Assembly (NCBI RefSeq): GCF_000685095.1
Contig: NZ_BAYE01000005.1
Coordinates: forward strand, 124,001 to 188,000
Reading direction: 5' to 3'
DNA: 64,000 nucleotides
Source: Paraburkholderia caledonica NBRC 102488
Lineage (GTDB): Bacteria; Pseudomonadota; Gammaproteobacteria; Burkholderiales; Burkholderiaceae
Position 1 is the stretch's first letter. The number at the start of each line of letters is the position of its first letter. A model generated the notes under the pieces. That model saw nothing but the letters and a program-made list of their open reading frames with translations, was not told where the DNA came from and did no database searches. Position numbers and translations under genes: made by a program. Shown here piece by piece: positions 52,753-60,237 of the stretch.

Positions 52753-53949
52753 GTGAAGCGTCCCGGTTTTCCCGCATCGTCGGCGATGCGCGAGCAGTCC
52801 CATCGTCTCGCGCGGCCAGGGCTTCTGCGCCGCGCCGCGTTCGCGCTCGCTCTTGCAGGCGTAGTCGCGCTGAACGCATGTTCGAAGAAAGAAGCAGCCG
52901 CGCCCGAGCCGCGTCCGGTGGTAGCCGTCGCGGTTCATGCGGACGGCAATACGGCACCCGTTACGTCACTGCCCGGCGAAGTGCAGGCGCGCTATTCGAC
53001 GCCGCTGTCCTTTCGGGTCGGTGGCAAGATCGTCGAGCGGCGCGTGCGTCTTGGCGACGTGGTCAGGAACGGCCAGATCGTCGCGCGGCTCGACCCGTCG
53101 GATGCGCAGAAGAACGCAGCCAGCGCGCAGGCCCAACTCGCCGCCGCCGAGCACAGCTATAAATACGCGAAGCAGCAACTGGACCGCGATCAGGCGCAGG
53201 CAAAAGAAAATCTGATCGCACCCGCGCAGCTCGAGCAGACCACGAATGCGTATGCATCGGCTGCCGCGCAGCGCGATCAGGCGGCGCAGCAGGCGGCCCT
53301 ATCGAAAGACCAGTTGCAATACACCACCCTCGTCGCCGATCACGCCGGCGTAATCACCGCGGAGCAGGCCGACACGGGTCAGAATGTGTCGGCAGGCCAG
53401 GCGGTCTACAACCTCGCGTGGAGCGGCGAAGTCGACGTAGTCTGCGACGTGCCGGAAAGCGCGCTGGCCGGACTTGCGGTCGGACAGACGGCAAACGTCA
53501 CGCTCGGTGCGCTGCCGGGGCGCAAATTCACGGCGCGCGTGCGCGAGCTCTCGCCCGCCGCCGATCCGCAAAGCCGCACCTATCGCGCGAAACTCACACT
53601 CGACAATCCGGGCCCCGACGTACGCCTCGGCATGACCGCGGACATCGCGTTGTCCGCGCCTGCGCCGTCGTCGGCGAGCGGCGCGCAAAGTCAGCACGGC
53701 TTCATCGTGTTGCCGGCCACTGCGCTCTTCCATGACGGTACGCAGCCGGCCGTGTGGGTCGTGCGTGCCGCGGACAGCATGCTGGAGCTGCGCCGCGTCA
53801 CCGTCGCGCGCTATAACGAACGCACAATCGTCATCAGCCAGGGCCTCAAAGACGGCGAGCGTGTCGTGCTGCAAGGCGTGCACACCGTGAGCGCCGGCGA
53901 GAAAGTCCGCGCAATCGCACCGCTGCATCCCGAGGACTTCGCTTCATGA
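52753..53949 (+). CDS. RND efflux periplasmic adaptor lipoprotein
   Basis: A 398-residue membrane-fusion protein. The lipoprotein signal ends with LNAC at Cys43. The body shows the barrel-sandwich (SLPGEVQARYSTPLSFRVGGKIVERRVRLGDVVRNGQIVARLD), alpha-hairpin (residues about 125-190), and beta-barrel regions of the MexA/AcrA type. It links the pump to the outer-membrane channel. GTG 52753 with GGGG upstream is preferred; ATG 52786 is an alternative. Its stop overlaps the pump start in an ATGA. Confidence 0.9.
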   Translation: MKRPGFPASSAMREQSHRLARPGLLRRAAFALALAGVVALNACSKKEAAAPEPRPVVAVAVHADGNTAPVTSLPGEVQARYSTPLSFRVGGKIVERRVRLGDVVRNGQIVARLDPSDAQKNAASAQAQLAAAEHSYKYAKQQLDRDQAQAKENLIAPAQLEQTTNAYASAAAQRDQAAQQAALSKDQLQYTTLVADHAGVITAEQADTGQNVSAGQAVYNLAWSGEVDVVCDVPESALAGLAVGQTANVTLGALPGRKFTARVRELSPAADPQSRTYRAKLTLDNPGPDVRLGMTADIALSAPAPSSASGAQSQHGFIVLPATALFHDGTQPAVWVVRAADSMLELRRVTVARYNERTIVISQGLKDGERVVLQGVHTVSAGEKVRAIAPLHPEDFAS

Positions 53950-56900
53950 GCACGACGCATGAAGAGGGACGCTTCAACCTGTCCGCGTGGGCGCTGCGTC
54001 ATCAGGCTCTGGTCGTCTTCCTGATCGCGCTTGCTACCGCATTCGGCATCCTCGCCTACACGCGGCTCGCGCAATCCGAAGATCCACCCTTCACGTTTCG
54101 CGTCATGGTGATCCGCACGTTCTGGCCCGGCGCGACCGCGCGGCAGGTGCAGGAACAGGTCACGGACCGCATCGGCCGCAAGTTGCAGGAAACGCCCGCG
54201 ATCGACTTCGTGCGCAGTTACTCGCGCCCCGGCGAGTCGCTGATGTTCTTCACGATGAAAGACTCGGCGCCGGTGAAGGACGTGCCCGAAACGTGGTATC
54301 AGGTGCGCAAGAAAGTCGGCGATATTGCGGCGACGTTGCCGCAAGGCATCCAGGGGCCGTTTTTCAACGACGAGTTCGGCGACGTCTACACCAACATCTA
54401 CACGCTCGAAGGCGACGGCTTTTCTCCCGCGCAACTGCACGATTACGCGGATCAGTTGCGCACTGTTCTGCTGCGCGTGCCCGGCGTCGCCAAGGTCGAT
54501 TATTTCGGCGATCCGGATCAGCACATCTACATCGAAATGACGAATACGCAGTTGACGCGTCTCGGCATTTCGCCCCAGCAACTCGGCCAGGCGATCAACT
54601 CGCAGAACGCCGTAGCGCAAGCGGGCACGCTGACCACGACCGACGACCGTGTGTTCGTGCGCCCGAGCGGCCAGTTCAAGGACGTGGCCGCGCTCGCCGA
54701 CACGCTGATTCGCATCAACGGCCGTTCGTTCCGTCTCGGCGACATCGCGACAATCAAGCGCGGCTACGACGATCCGGTAGTCACCCAGATGCGTGCGGGC
54801 GGCAAGGCGGTGCTCGGCATCGGCGTGACGATGCAGCCGGGCGGCGACGTGATTCGTCTCGGCAAGGCGCTCGACGCGGAAATGGTCCGCCTGCGAAAGG
54901 CTCTGCCCGTCGGCTTGCAACTGACCGAAGTGTCGAGCATGCCGCACGCGGTCGCGCATTCCGTCGACGACTTTCTGGAAGCCGTGGCCGAAGCCGTCGC
55001 CATCGTGCTCGTGGTGAGTCTCGTGTCGCTCGGCGTGCGCACCGGCATGGTGGTGGTGATCTCGATTCCGGTCGTGCTCGCCGTCACCGCGCTGTGCATG
55101 TACCTGTTCGACATCGGGCTGCACAAGGTGTCGCTCGGCACGCTCGTGCTCGCGCTCGGCTTGCTCGTCGACGACGCGATCATCGCTGTGGAAATGATGG
55201 CGGTGAAACTGGAACAAGGCTGGAGCCGCACGCGTGCCGCGGCGTTCGCCTATACCAGTACCGCGTTTCCGATGCTGACCGGCACGCTCGTCACCGTGTC
55301 CGGTTTCCTGCCGATTGCATTGGCCAAGTCGAGCACGGGCGAGTACACGCGCTCGATTTTCGAAGTCTCCGCCATCGCGCTGATTGCGTCGTGGCTCGCA
55401 GCCGTCGTGTTGATTCCGCTGCTCGGCTATCACCTGTTGCCCGAGCGCAAGCGCGCGGCGCACGAAGCCGACGACCACGAGCACGACATTTACGACACGC
55501 GTTTCTACTCACGTCTGCGTGGCTGGATCGGCTGGTGTATCGAACGACGTTTTGTCGTGCTCGCGATTACCGTCGTATTGTTCGTGCTCGCGATGGCGGG
55601 TTTCACGCTCGTGCCGCAACAGTTCTTCCCGAGCTCCGATCGGCCCGAACTGCTGGTTGACGTGCGGCTGCCCGAGGGCGCCTCGTTCAATGCCACGTTG
55701 CGCGAGGCGCAGCGGCTCGAAAAAGTGCTGGTGGGCCGGCCCGAAATCGATCACACGGTGGATTTCGTCGGCACCGGTGCGCCGCGTTTTTATCTGCCGC
55801 TCGACCAGCAGTTGACCCAGCCCAATTTCGCGCAGTTCGTGATTACGGCGAAATCCGTGAAGGACCGCGAGAAGCTCGCGCAATGGCTCGAACCCGAATT
55901 GCGCAACAACTTCCCTGCCATCCGCACGCGCCTGTCGCGCCTCGAAAACGGGCCGCCCGTCGGCTATCCGGTGCAGTTCCGTGTGAGCGGCGACGACATC
56001 GCGACGGTCCGCTCGATCGCGGAACGCGTTGCCGCGACGCTGCGCGCCGACCACGGCACGCGCAACGTGCAGTTCGATTGGGACGAGCCCGCCGAGCGCT
56101 CGGTACGTTTCGAAGTCGATCAGAAGAAGGCCCGGGAACTCGGCGTGAGCTCCGACGACATCTCGAGCTTCCTCGCGATGACACTGTCGGGCTATACCGT
56201 CACCCAATATCGCGAGCGCGACAAGCTGATCAGCGTCGATCTGCGTGCGCCGAAGGCTGAGCGCGTGGATCCGGCGAAGCTGCTTACGCTCGCCATGCCG
56301 ACGCCGAACGGCGCGGTGCCGCTCGGTACGCTCGGGCATCTGCGCAACGATCTGGAGTATGGCGTGATCTGGGAACGCGACCGGCAGCCCACTATCACCG
56401 TGCAGTCAGACGTGGCGCCGGGCGCTCAAGGCATCGACGTCACGCATGCTGTCGACAAGGCGCTGGGTCCGATTCGGGCGAGCTTGCCCGTTGGTTACCG
56501 CATCGAGATAGGCGGCTCGGTCGAGGAAAGCGGCAAGGGCCAGACGTCGATCAATGCGCAGATGCCGATCATGATCATCGCCGTGCTGACGCTGCTGATG
56601 GTCCAGTTGCAGAGCTTCGCGCGCGTGCTGATGGTGGTGCTCACCGCGCCGCTCGGCCTGATCGGCGTCGTCTTCACGCTGCTGCTGTTCGGCCAGCCGT
56701 TCGGCTTCGTCGCAATGCTCGGTGTGATCGCGATGTTCGGGATCATCATGCGTAATTCGGTCATTCTGGTCGACCAGATCGAGCAGGACATTGCTTCAGG
56801 GCACAAGCGTTTCGATGCAATCGTCGGCGCCACGGTGCGGCGTTTCCGGCCGATCACACTGACCGCCGCGGCCGCCGTCCTCGCGCTGATTCCGCTCTTG

Positions 56901-57074
56901 CGCTCCAACTTCTTTGGTCCGATGGCGACCGCGCTCATGGGCGGCATCACGAGCGCGACCGTCCTCACCTTGTTCTATCTGCCGGCTCTTTACGCCATGT
57001 CGTTCAGAGTACGCAACGACGAGCGTGAGCCGCAAACGCCGTCCGCGTCCGGCGCGGCGCATACGGGGAACTGA
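53946..57074 (+). CDS. RND multidrug efflux pump permease
   Basis: A 1042-residue inner-membrane transporter with twelve helices and two large periplasmic loops. The proton relay pair is seen in LALGLLVDDAIIAVEMM in helix 4, and the Lys-equivalent region follows in GVIAMFGIIMRNSVILVD. A short His/Asp-rich cytoplasmic loop (HEADDHEHDIYDT) joins the two halves. It expels drugs or metabolites from periplasm or inner membrane through the adaptor and outer-membrane channel, using the proton gradient. Substrate not predictable. Overlaps the adaptor gene by 4 bases; 2 bases separate it from the outer-membrane gene. Confidence 0.95.
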   Translation: MSTTHEEGRFNLSAWALRHQALVVFLIALATAFGILAYTRLAQSEDPPFTFRVMVIRTFWPGATARQVQEQVTDRIGRKLQETPAIDFVRSYSRPGESLMFFTMKDSAPVKDVPETWYQVRKKVGDIAATLPQGIQGPFFNDEFGDVYTNIYTLEGDGFSPAQLHDYADQLRTVLLRVPGVAKVDYFGDPDQHIYIEMTNTQLTRLGISPQQLGQAINSQNAVAQAGTLTTTDDRVFVRPSGQFKDVAALADTLIRINGRSFRLGDIATIKRGYDDPVVTQMRAGGKAVLGIGVTMQPGGDVIRLGKALDAEMVRLRKALPVGLQLTEVSSMPHAVAHSVDDFLEAVAEAVAIVLVVSLVSLGVRTGMVVVISIPVVLAVTALCMYLFDIGLHKVSLGTLVLALGLLVDDAIIAVEMMAVKLEQGWSRTRAAAFAYTSTAFPMLTGTLVTVSGFLPIALAKSSTGEYTRSIFEVSAIALIASWLAAVVLIPLLGYHLLPERKRAAHEADDHEHDIYDTRFYSRLRGWIGWCIERRFVVLAITVVLFVLAMAGFTLVPQQFFPSSDRPELLVDVRLPEGASFNATLREAQRLEKVLVGRPEIDHTVDFVGTGAPRFYLPLDQQLTQPNFAQFVITAKSVKDREKLAQWLEPELRNNFPAIRTRLSRLENGPPVGYPVQFRVSGDDIATVRSIAERVAATLRADHGTRNVQFDWDEPAERSVRFEVDQKKARELGVSSDDISSFLAMTLSGYTVTQYRERDKLISVDLRAPKAERVDPAKLLTLAMPTPNGAVPLGTLGHLRNDLEYGVIWERDRQPTITVQSDVAPGAQGIDVTHAVDKALGPIRASLPVGYRIEIGGSVEESGKGQTSINAQMPIMIIAVLTLLMVQLQSFARVLMVVLTAPLGLIGVVFTLLLFGQPFGFVAMLGVIAMFGIIMRNSVILVDQIEQDIASGHKRFDAIVGATVRRFRPITLTAAAAVLALIPLLRSNFFGPMATALMGGITSATVLTLFYLPALYAMSFRVRNDEREPQTPSASGAAHTGN

Positions 57075-57076
57075 GC

Positions 57077-58666
57077 ATGATCCACTTCGCACGTTCCTGC
57101 GTCGTTCGATGCTTCGGCGGTTTGAAGGCGGCACACCTGCCGTCGTGCGTTGCGCTAGCGGGCTCCGCTTTTGTATTGGCGGCCTGTTCGTTCGGGCCTA
57201 ACGGCGAGCCGCCGGCGATGCCGCAGCCGGTCCACTACGGCAGCGAAGCGCAGCCGGCGCAGACGGTCCCGGCGCAAGGCGTCGCGCAGCAGTTCGTGGT
57301 CGGCGCGAAGCCGGTACCCGAATGGTGGAAGCTGTATCGATCGGACACGCTGAATGCGCTCGTCGAAGAAGGGCTGCGCAACAGCCCGACCCTCGCGGCG
57401 ACCGAGCAGAGTCTCGCCGCCGCGCGCGAACAACTGCGCGGCCAGATTGGCAGTTCGATGCTGCCCACCATCGACGCAGGCGGCCAGGCGACGCGCAATC
57501 GCGCGCTCGCAATTCCGGAGATTGGCCCTAACACGTTCCTGTACAACATCTTCGTAGGCCAGTTACAGGCGCATTACACGATCGACCTGTTCGGCGCCTC
57601 GCGCCTCGCCGACGCCGCGCTAGCTGCACGCGTGAACGTCCAGGCGTATCAGTTGGACGCTGCCCGTCGCGCGCTCGCCGCGAACATCGTGAGCGCCGCG
57701 ATTACGAGCGCCGCGTTGCGCGCGCAGATCGACACCACCGAAAGGCTCGTGACGCTTGCCGACGATCAGGCACGCGACACACAACGACGTTATGCGCTCG
57801 GGGCCGTGTCGCACGCCGATCAGTTGAGCGCGCAACAGAGTGCGGCGAGCTTGTCCGCGAGCCTGCCGGGGTTGCGGCAGCAATGGCAAACCACACGTCA
57901 TGCGTTGGCCGTGCTGCTCGGTCGTAGCCCGGACGCCGCGCCAGCCGATCTGGAACTCGCGGGCTTGCATCTGCCCGAGCAGGTGCCGGTGGTCGTGCCG
58001 AGCGAACTGTTACAGGCACGGCCCGACATTCAGGCTGCCGACGCCGCGCTAAAAGCTGCGGCCGCCGATGTGGGCGTAGCGACCGCGCAGATGTACCCGA
58101 GCCTGTCGTTAAGCGCATCGATGGGACAAGGCGGCTTCAGCTGGCCCGTCGCGCTGTCCGGCGCGGGCGCCATCTGGAGCATCGGCGCCTCTTTATCGCA
58201 GCCGTTATTTCACGGCGGCGCGCTGGTGGCACAGCGCCGCGCGGCCATGAACACCTATGAGGCCACGGTGTCGCAATACAAGCAGACGGTGCTTGCCGCG
58301 TTCCAGAATGTCGCCGACACGCTGGCCGCGCTCGAACACGACGCGCAGGCGCTGGACGCCGCGAATACAGCGACACGTTCCGCTCAGGGAATTTTCGATG
58401 AAACCTCCGGCCGCTATCGGCTCGGCGCCGTACCTGTATCGTCCACGCGTACGAGCGAGCAGCAATTTCGCAACGCGCAACTCGACGAGATTCGCTATAC
58501 GAGCGCGCGTCTGACGGACACGGCGGCGCTATTTCAGGCGATGGGCAATCCGCCCGTCGAGGCGGCGGGTTCGGGAGCAAGTCCAGGTGTGACTGCACAG
58601 TCAACATTAAAGGAAACGAAGGAAACTGCGCGGGCGTCCGGGGCCGAACCAGCTAATCCGAATTGA
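57077..58666 (+). CDS. Outer-membrane efflux channel lipoprotein, NodT/OprM family
   Basis: A 529-residue TolC-like channel subunit. The signal peptide ends at the lipobox LAAC (Cys37). The repeated helical hairpins of the family are seen in WWKLYRSDTLNALVEEGLRNSPTLAATEQSLAAAREQL and RPDIQAADAALKAAAADVGVATAQMYPSLSLSASMGQGG. The C-terminal ~35 residues form an Ala/Gly/Glu-rich tail. Last gene of the TetR-controlled efflux operon; 2 bases after the pump. Confidence 0.93.
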   Translation: MIHFARSCVVRCFGGLKAAHLPSCVALAGSAFVLAACSFGPNGEPPAMPQPVHYGSEAQPAQTVPAQGVAQQFVVGAKPVPEWWKLYRSDTLNALVEEGLRNSPTLAATEQSLAAAREQLRGQIGSSMLPTIDAGGQATRNRALAIPEIGPNTFLYNIFVGQLQAHYTIDLFGASRLADAALAARVNVQAYQLDAARRALAANIVSAAITSAALRAQIDTTERLVTLADDQARDTQRRYALGAVSHADQLSAQQSAASLSASLPGLRQQWQTTRHALAVLLGRSPDAAPADLELAGLHLPEQVPVVVPSELLQARPDIQAADAALKAAAADVGVATAQMYPSLSLSASMGQGGFSWPVALSGAGAIWSIGASLSQPLFHGGALVAQRRAAMNTYEATVSQYKQTVLAAFQNVADTLAALEHDAQALDAANTATRSAQGIFDETSGRYRLGAVPVSSTRTSEQQFRNAQLDEIRYTSARLTDTAALFQAMGNPPVEAAGSGASPGVTAQSTLKETKETARASGAEPANPN

Positions 58667-58676
58667 CGCCGCGCAC

Positions 58677-58739
58677 TTATCCCCAGTTGATGTTGAATAG
58701 GCTGTTGAAAACTTTCTGACAAACGGGCTAACTCGTTGA
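58677..58739 (+). repeat. 63-bp DnaA-box-pair element, copy A
   Basis: TTATCCCCAG (58677-58686), a 15-base spacer ending in GTTGAATAGG, then CTGTTGAAAA (58702-58711), and the tail AACTCGTTGA at 58730-58739. It shares layout and many bases with copies at 58861 and 63025. The ends of the first 35 bases form an imperfect inverted repeat of DnaA-box type. Confidence 0.65.
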
Positions 58740-58860
58740 GCCGGCTGGTGTTATGGGTGACGGCGTGGAATGAAGCATAGGTCGATAGGATGGGAAGCGT
58801 CCGTCGGATCAGATGTTGGTAGCCCATATGGTTGTAGCCCCTATGCGTCGCGGAACCAAT

Positions 58861-58923
58861 CTATCCACAGACTTTGTTCACAGCTTTGTGGATAACCATA
58901 GGACACAGCAGCCAAGTGCTTGA
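58861..58923 (+). repeat. 63-bp DnaA-box-pair element, copy B
   Basis: CTATCCACAG (58861-58870), a 15-base spacer with TTTGTTCA, then TTGTGGATAA (58886-58895), a perfect reverse DnaA box. The tail at the same offset, AAGTGCTTGA (58914-58923), matches the other copies in 7 of 10 bases. Confidence 0.65.
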
Positions 58924-59004
58924 ACGCACAAGCGTTTGCCCTTGTGACGCGTTTGCCGCCACTGCCCGCGCAACGAAAGCACGCACATACGGCCGCCCGC
59001 TGCG

Positions 59005-59880
59005 TCAATAAACGCCCGCCTCCCCTTCCGGACGGTTCTTGAAGCGCTTGTGCACCCAATAATATTGATCAGGAATCCGTCGCACCTGCGTCTCGAGAAA
59101 CTCGGTGATCCGTCGTGCGTCCACCGTTACGTCGTTCGACGGAAAACCGGCTAGCGGCTCGAAGATACTCAGCTTGTAGCCGCGATAGCCCGGCAGCACC
59201 TCCGTCACGAACGGCACGACCCGGGCGTTCGCCGCGCGCGCCATCCGCGAGACAGACGTGAGCGTGCAGGCCTGGACGCCAAAAAACGGCACGAACACCG
59301 AATCGCGCAAACCGAAGTCCATGTCCGCCGCGAGCATCACCGGCGTGCCGTCGCGCAAGGCCCGCAACGCACGCCGCACACTGTCGCTGCGCGGAATCAT
59401 CTCGGTGCCGAAACGCCCGCGCTGGCGCCTCGCCATCGCGTCGAGCAACAGGTTCGACATCGGCGTGTAAAGCGACGCCACTGGATGCCGCGTCGAATAC
59501 ATCATGCAGCCGGCCTCGATGCCGACAAAGTGGAAGCCGACGAAGATCGTCGGTTGAGACCGAACCTCCGAGAGATCGATTGCGCTTTCCACTTCGACGA
59601 GTCGGGCCAGCGCCTGCGCATTGCCGAACCATTGCGGCCCGCGCTCGACATAACTGCGAATCACATGGCAGAAATGCGCGCGCGCCAGACGTTCGCGCGC
59701 TGCGTCGCTCATGTCGGGGAAACACAATTTCAGGTTGGTATGCACCACCCGCCGGCGCGTGCTCGGAATCCGGTACAGCAGAGCGCCGACGCCGTTGCCA
59801 AACCGCGCGACGAGCCCATACGGCAATATAGCGAAGGCGCGCAGCAGCCCCGTCATCAGACAGATGAGAATTCGACTTTT
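59005..59880 (-). CDS. Lipid A acyltransferase-like protein (LpxL/HtrB family)
   Basis: A protein of about 291 residues, typical length of the family. The catalytic HX4(D/E) motif is HFVGIE in FVGFHFVGIEAGC; the second motif is RSDSVRRALRALRDGTPVMLAADMDFG. A hydrophobic N-terminal segment (RILICLMTGLLRAFAILPYGLVARFGNGVGALLY) anchors it to the inner membrane. It would add a secondary acyl chain to lipid A. The start is uncertain: TTG 59880 fits length and the hydrophobic start, ATG 59856 is the next candidate, and a reading from 60021 adds unlikely residues. Confidence 0.86.
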   Translation of the reverse strand, partial: KSRILICLMTGLLRAFAILPYGLVARFGNGVGALLYRIPSTRRRVVHTNLKLCFPDMSDAARERLARAHFCHVIRSYVERGPQWFGNAQALARLVEVESAIDLSEVRSQPTIFVGFHFVGIEAGCMMYSTRHPVASLYTPMSNLLLDAMARRQRGRFGTEMIPRSDSVRRALRALRDGTPVMLAADMDFGLRDSVFVPFFGVQACTLTSVSRMARAANARVVPFVTEVLPGYRGYKLSIFEPLAGFPSNDVTVDARRITEFLETQVRRIPDQYYWVHKRFKNRPEGEAGVY

Positions 59881-60237
59881 CAATGCGGGAACCCGGTGGA
59901 TGCTGGAAGGCAAACACGTCGGCGGCTGCGGCTGTGTGCCCCCAGCGCTCAACGTGGCATGTGCGCGTATCCGGCCGGGTCCGGGCGCGCTTGAGGGATG
60001 GTGACGCCTTGCTCGCCGCAAGACGCAGCCATGCTCGAGATAGAAACAGCTAACGAATCCAGCCTGCTAATGGACCCCGATCGAGCATCGCAGGCATGAT
60101 TAAAACACAGCGTGCGTCCCGCCAACAGAATCGGCAGACTAGCTACCGCCGCAGCGCAGCCGGAAAGCGTGAAGCCCGCACGGTGTTACGGCTACGGGCA
60201 CCACGTTGCGCGCGCCGATCGGCTAGCGCGCACATTG
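59881..60237. other. Intergenic region between acyltransferase and PBP1A genes
   Basis: These 357 bases hold the acyltransferase promoter and the end of the mrcA transcript. The only dyad noticed is ATGCTCGA (60031-60038) with TCGAGCAT (60081-60088), 42 bases apart; it may be a weak transcript-end structure. Confidence 0.4.

Larger units (their letters stand above)
58667..59004. other. Intergenic region with two copies of a DnaA-box-pair element
   Basis: These 338 bases lie between two convergent genes (efflux channel and acyltransferase). The noticeable content is the pair of related elements at 58677-58739 and 58861-58923, listed separately. No gene was found. Confidence 0.5.

Noticed and set aside
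53811..55484. A 557-codon open frame antisense to the RND pump
   Set aside because: Shadow of the real pump gene; composition (Arg, His, Gln rich) is that of a non-coding GC-rich frame.
58677..58923. Chromosomal or plasmid replication origin
   Set aside because: DnaA-like boxes are present but no AT-rich unwinding region, no repA/parAB/dnaA genes, and the same element recurs at 63025; a dispersed element is more likely.
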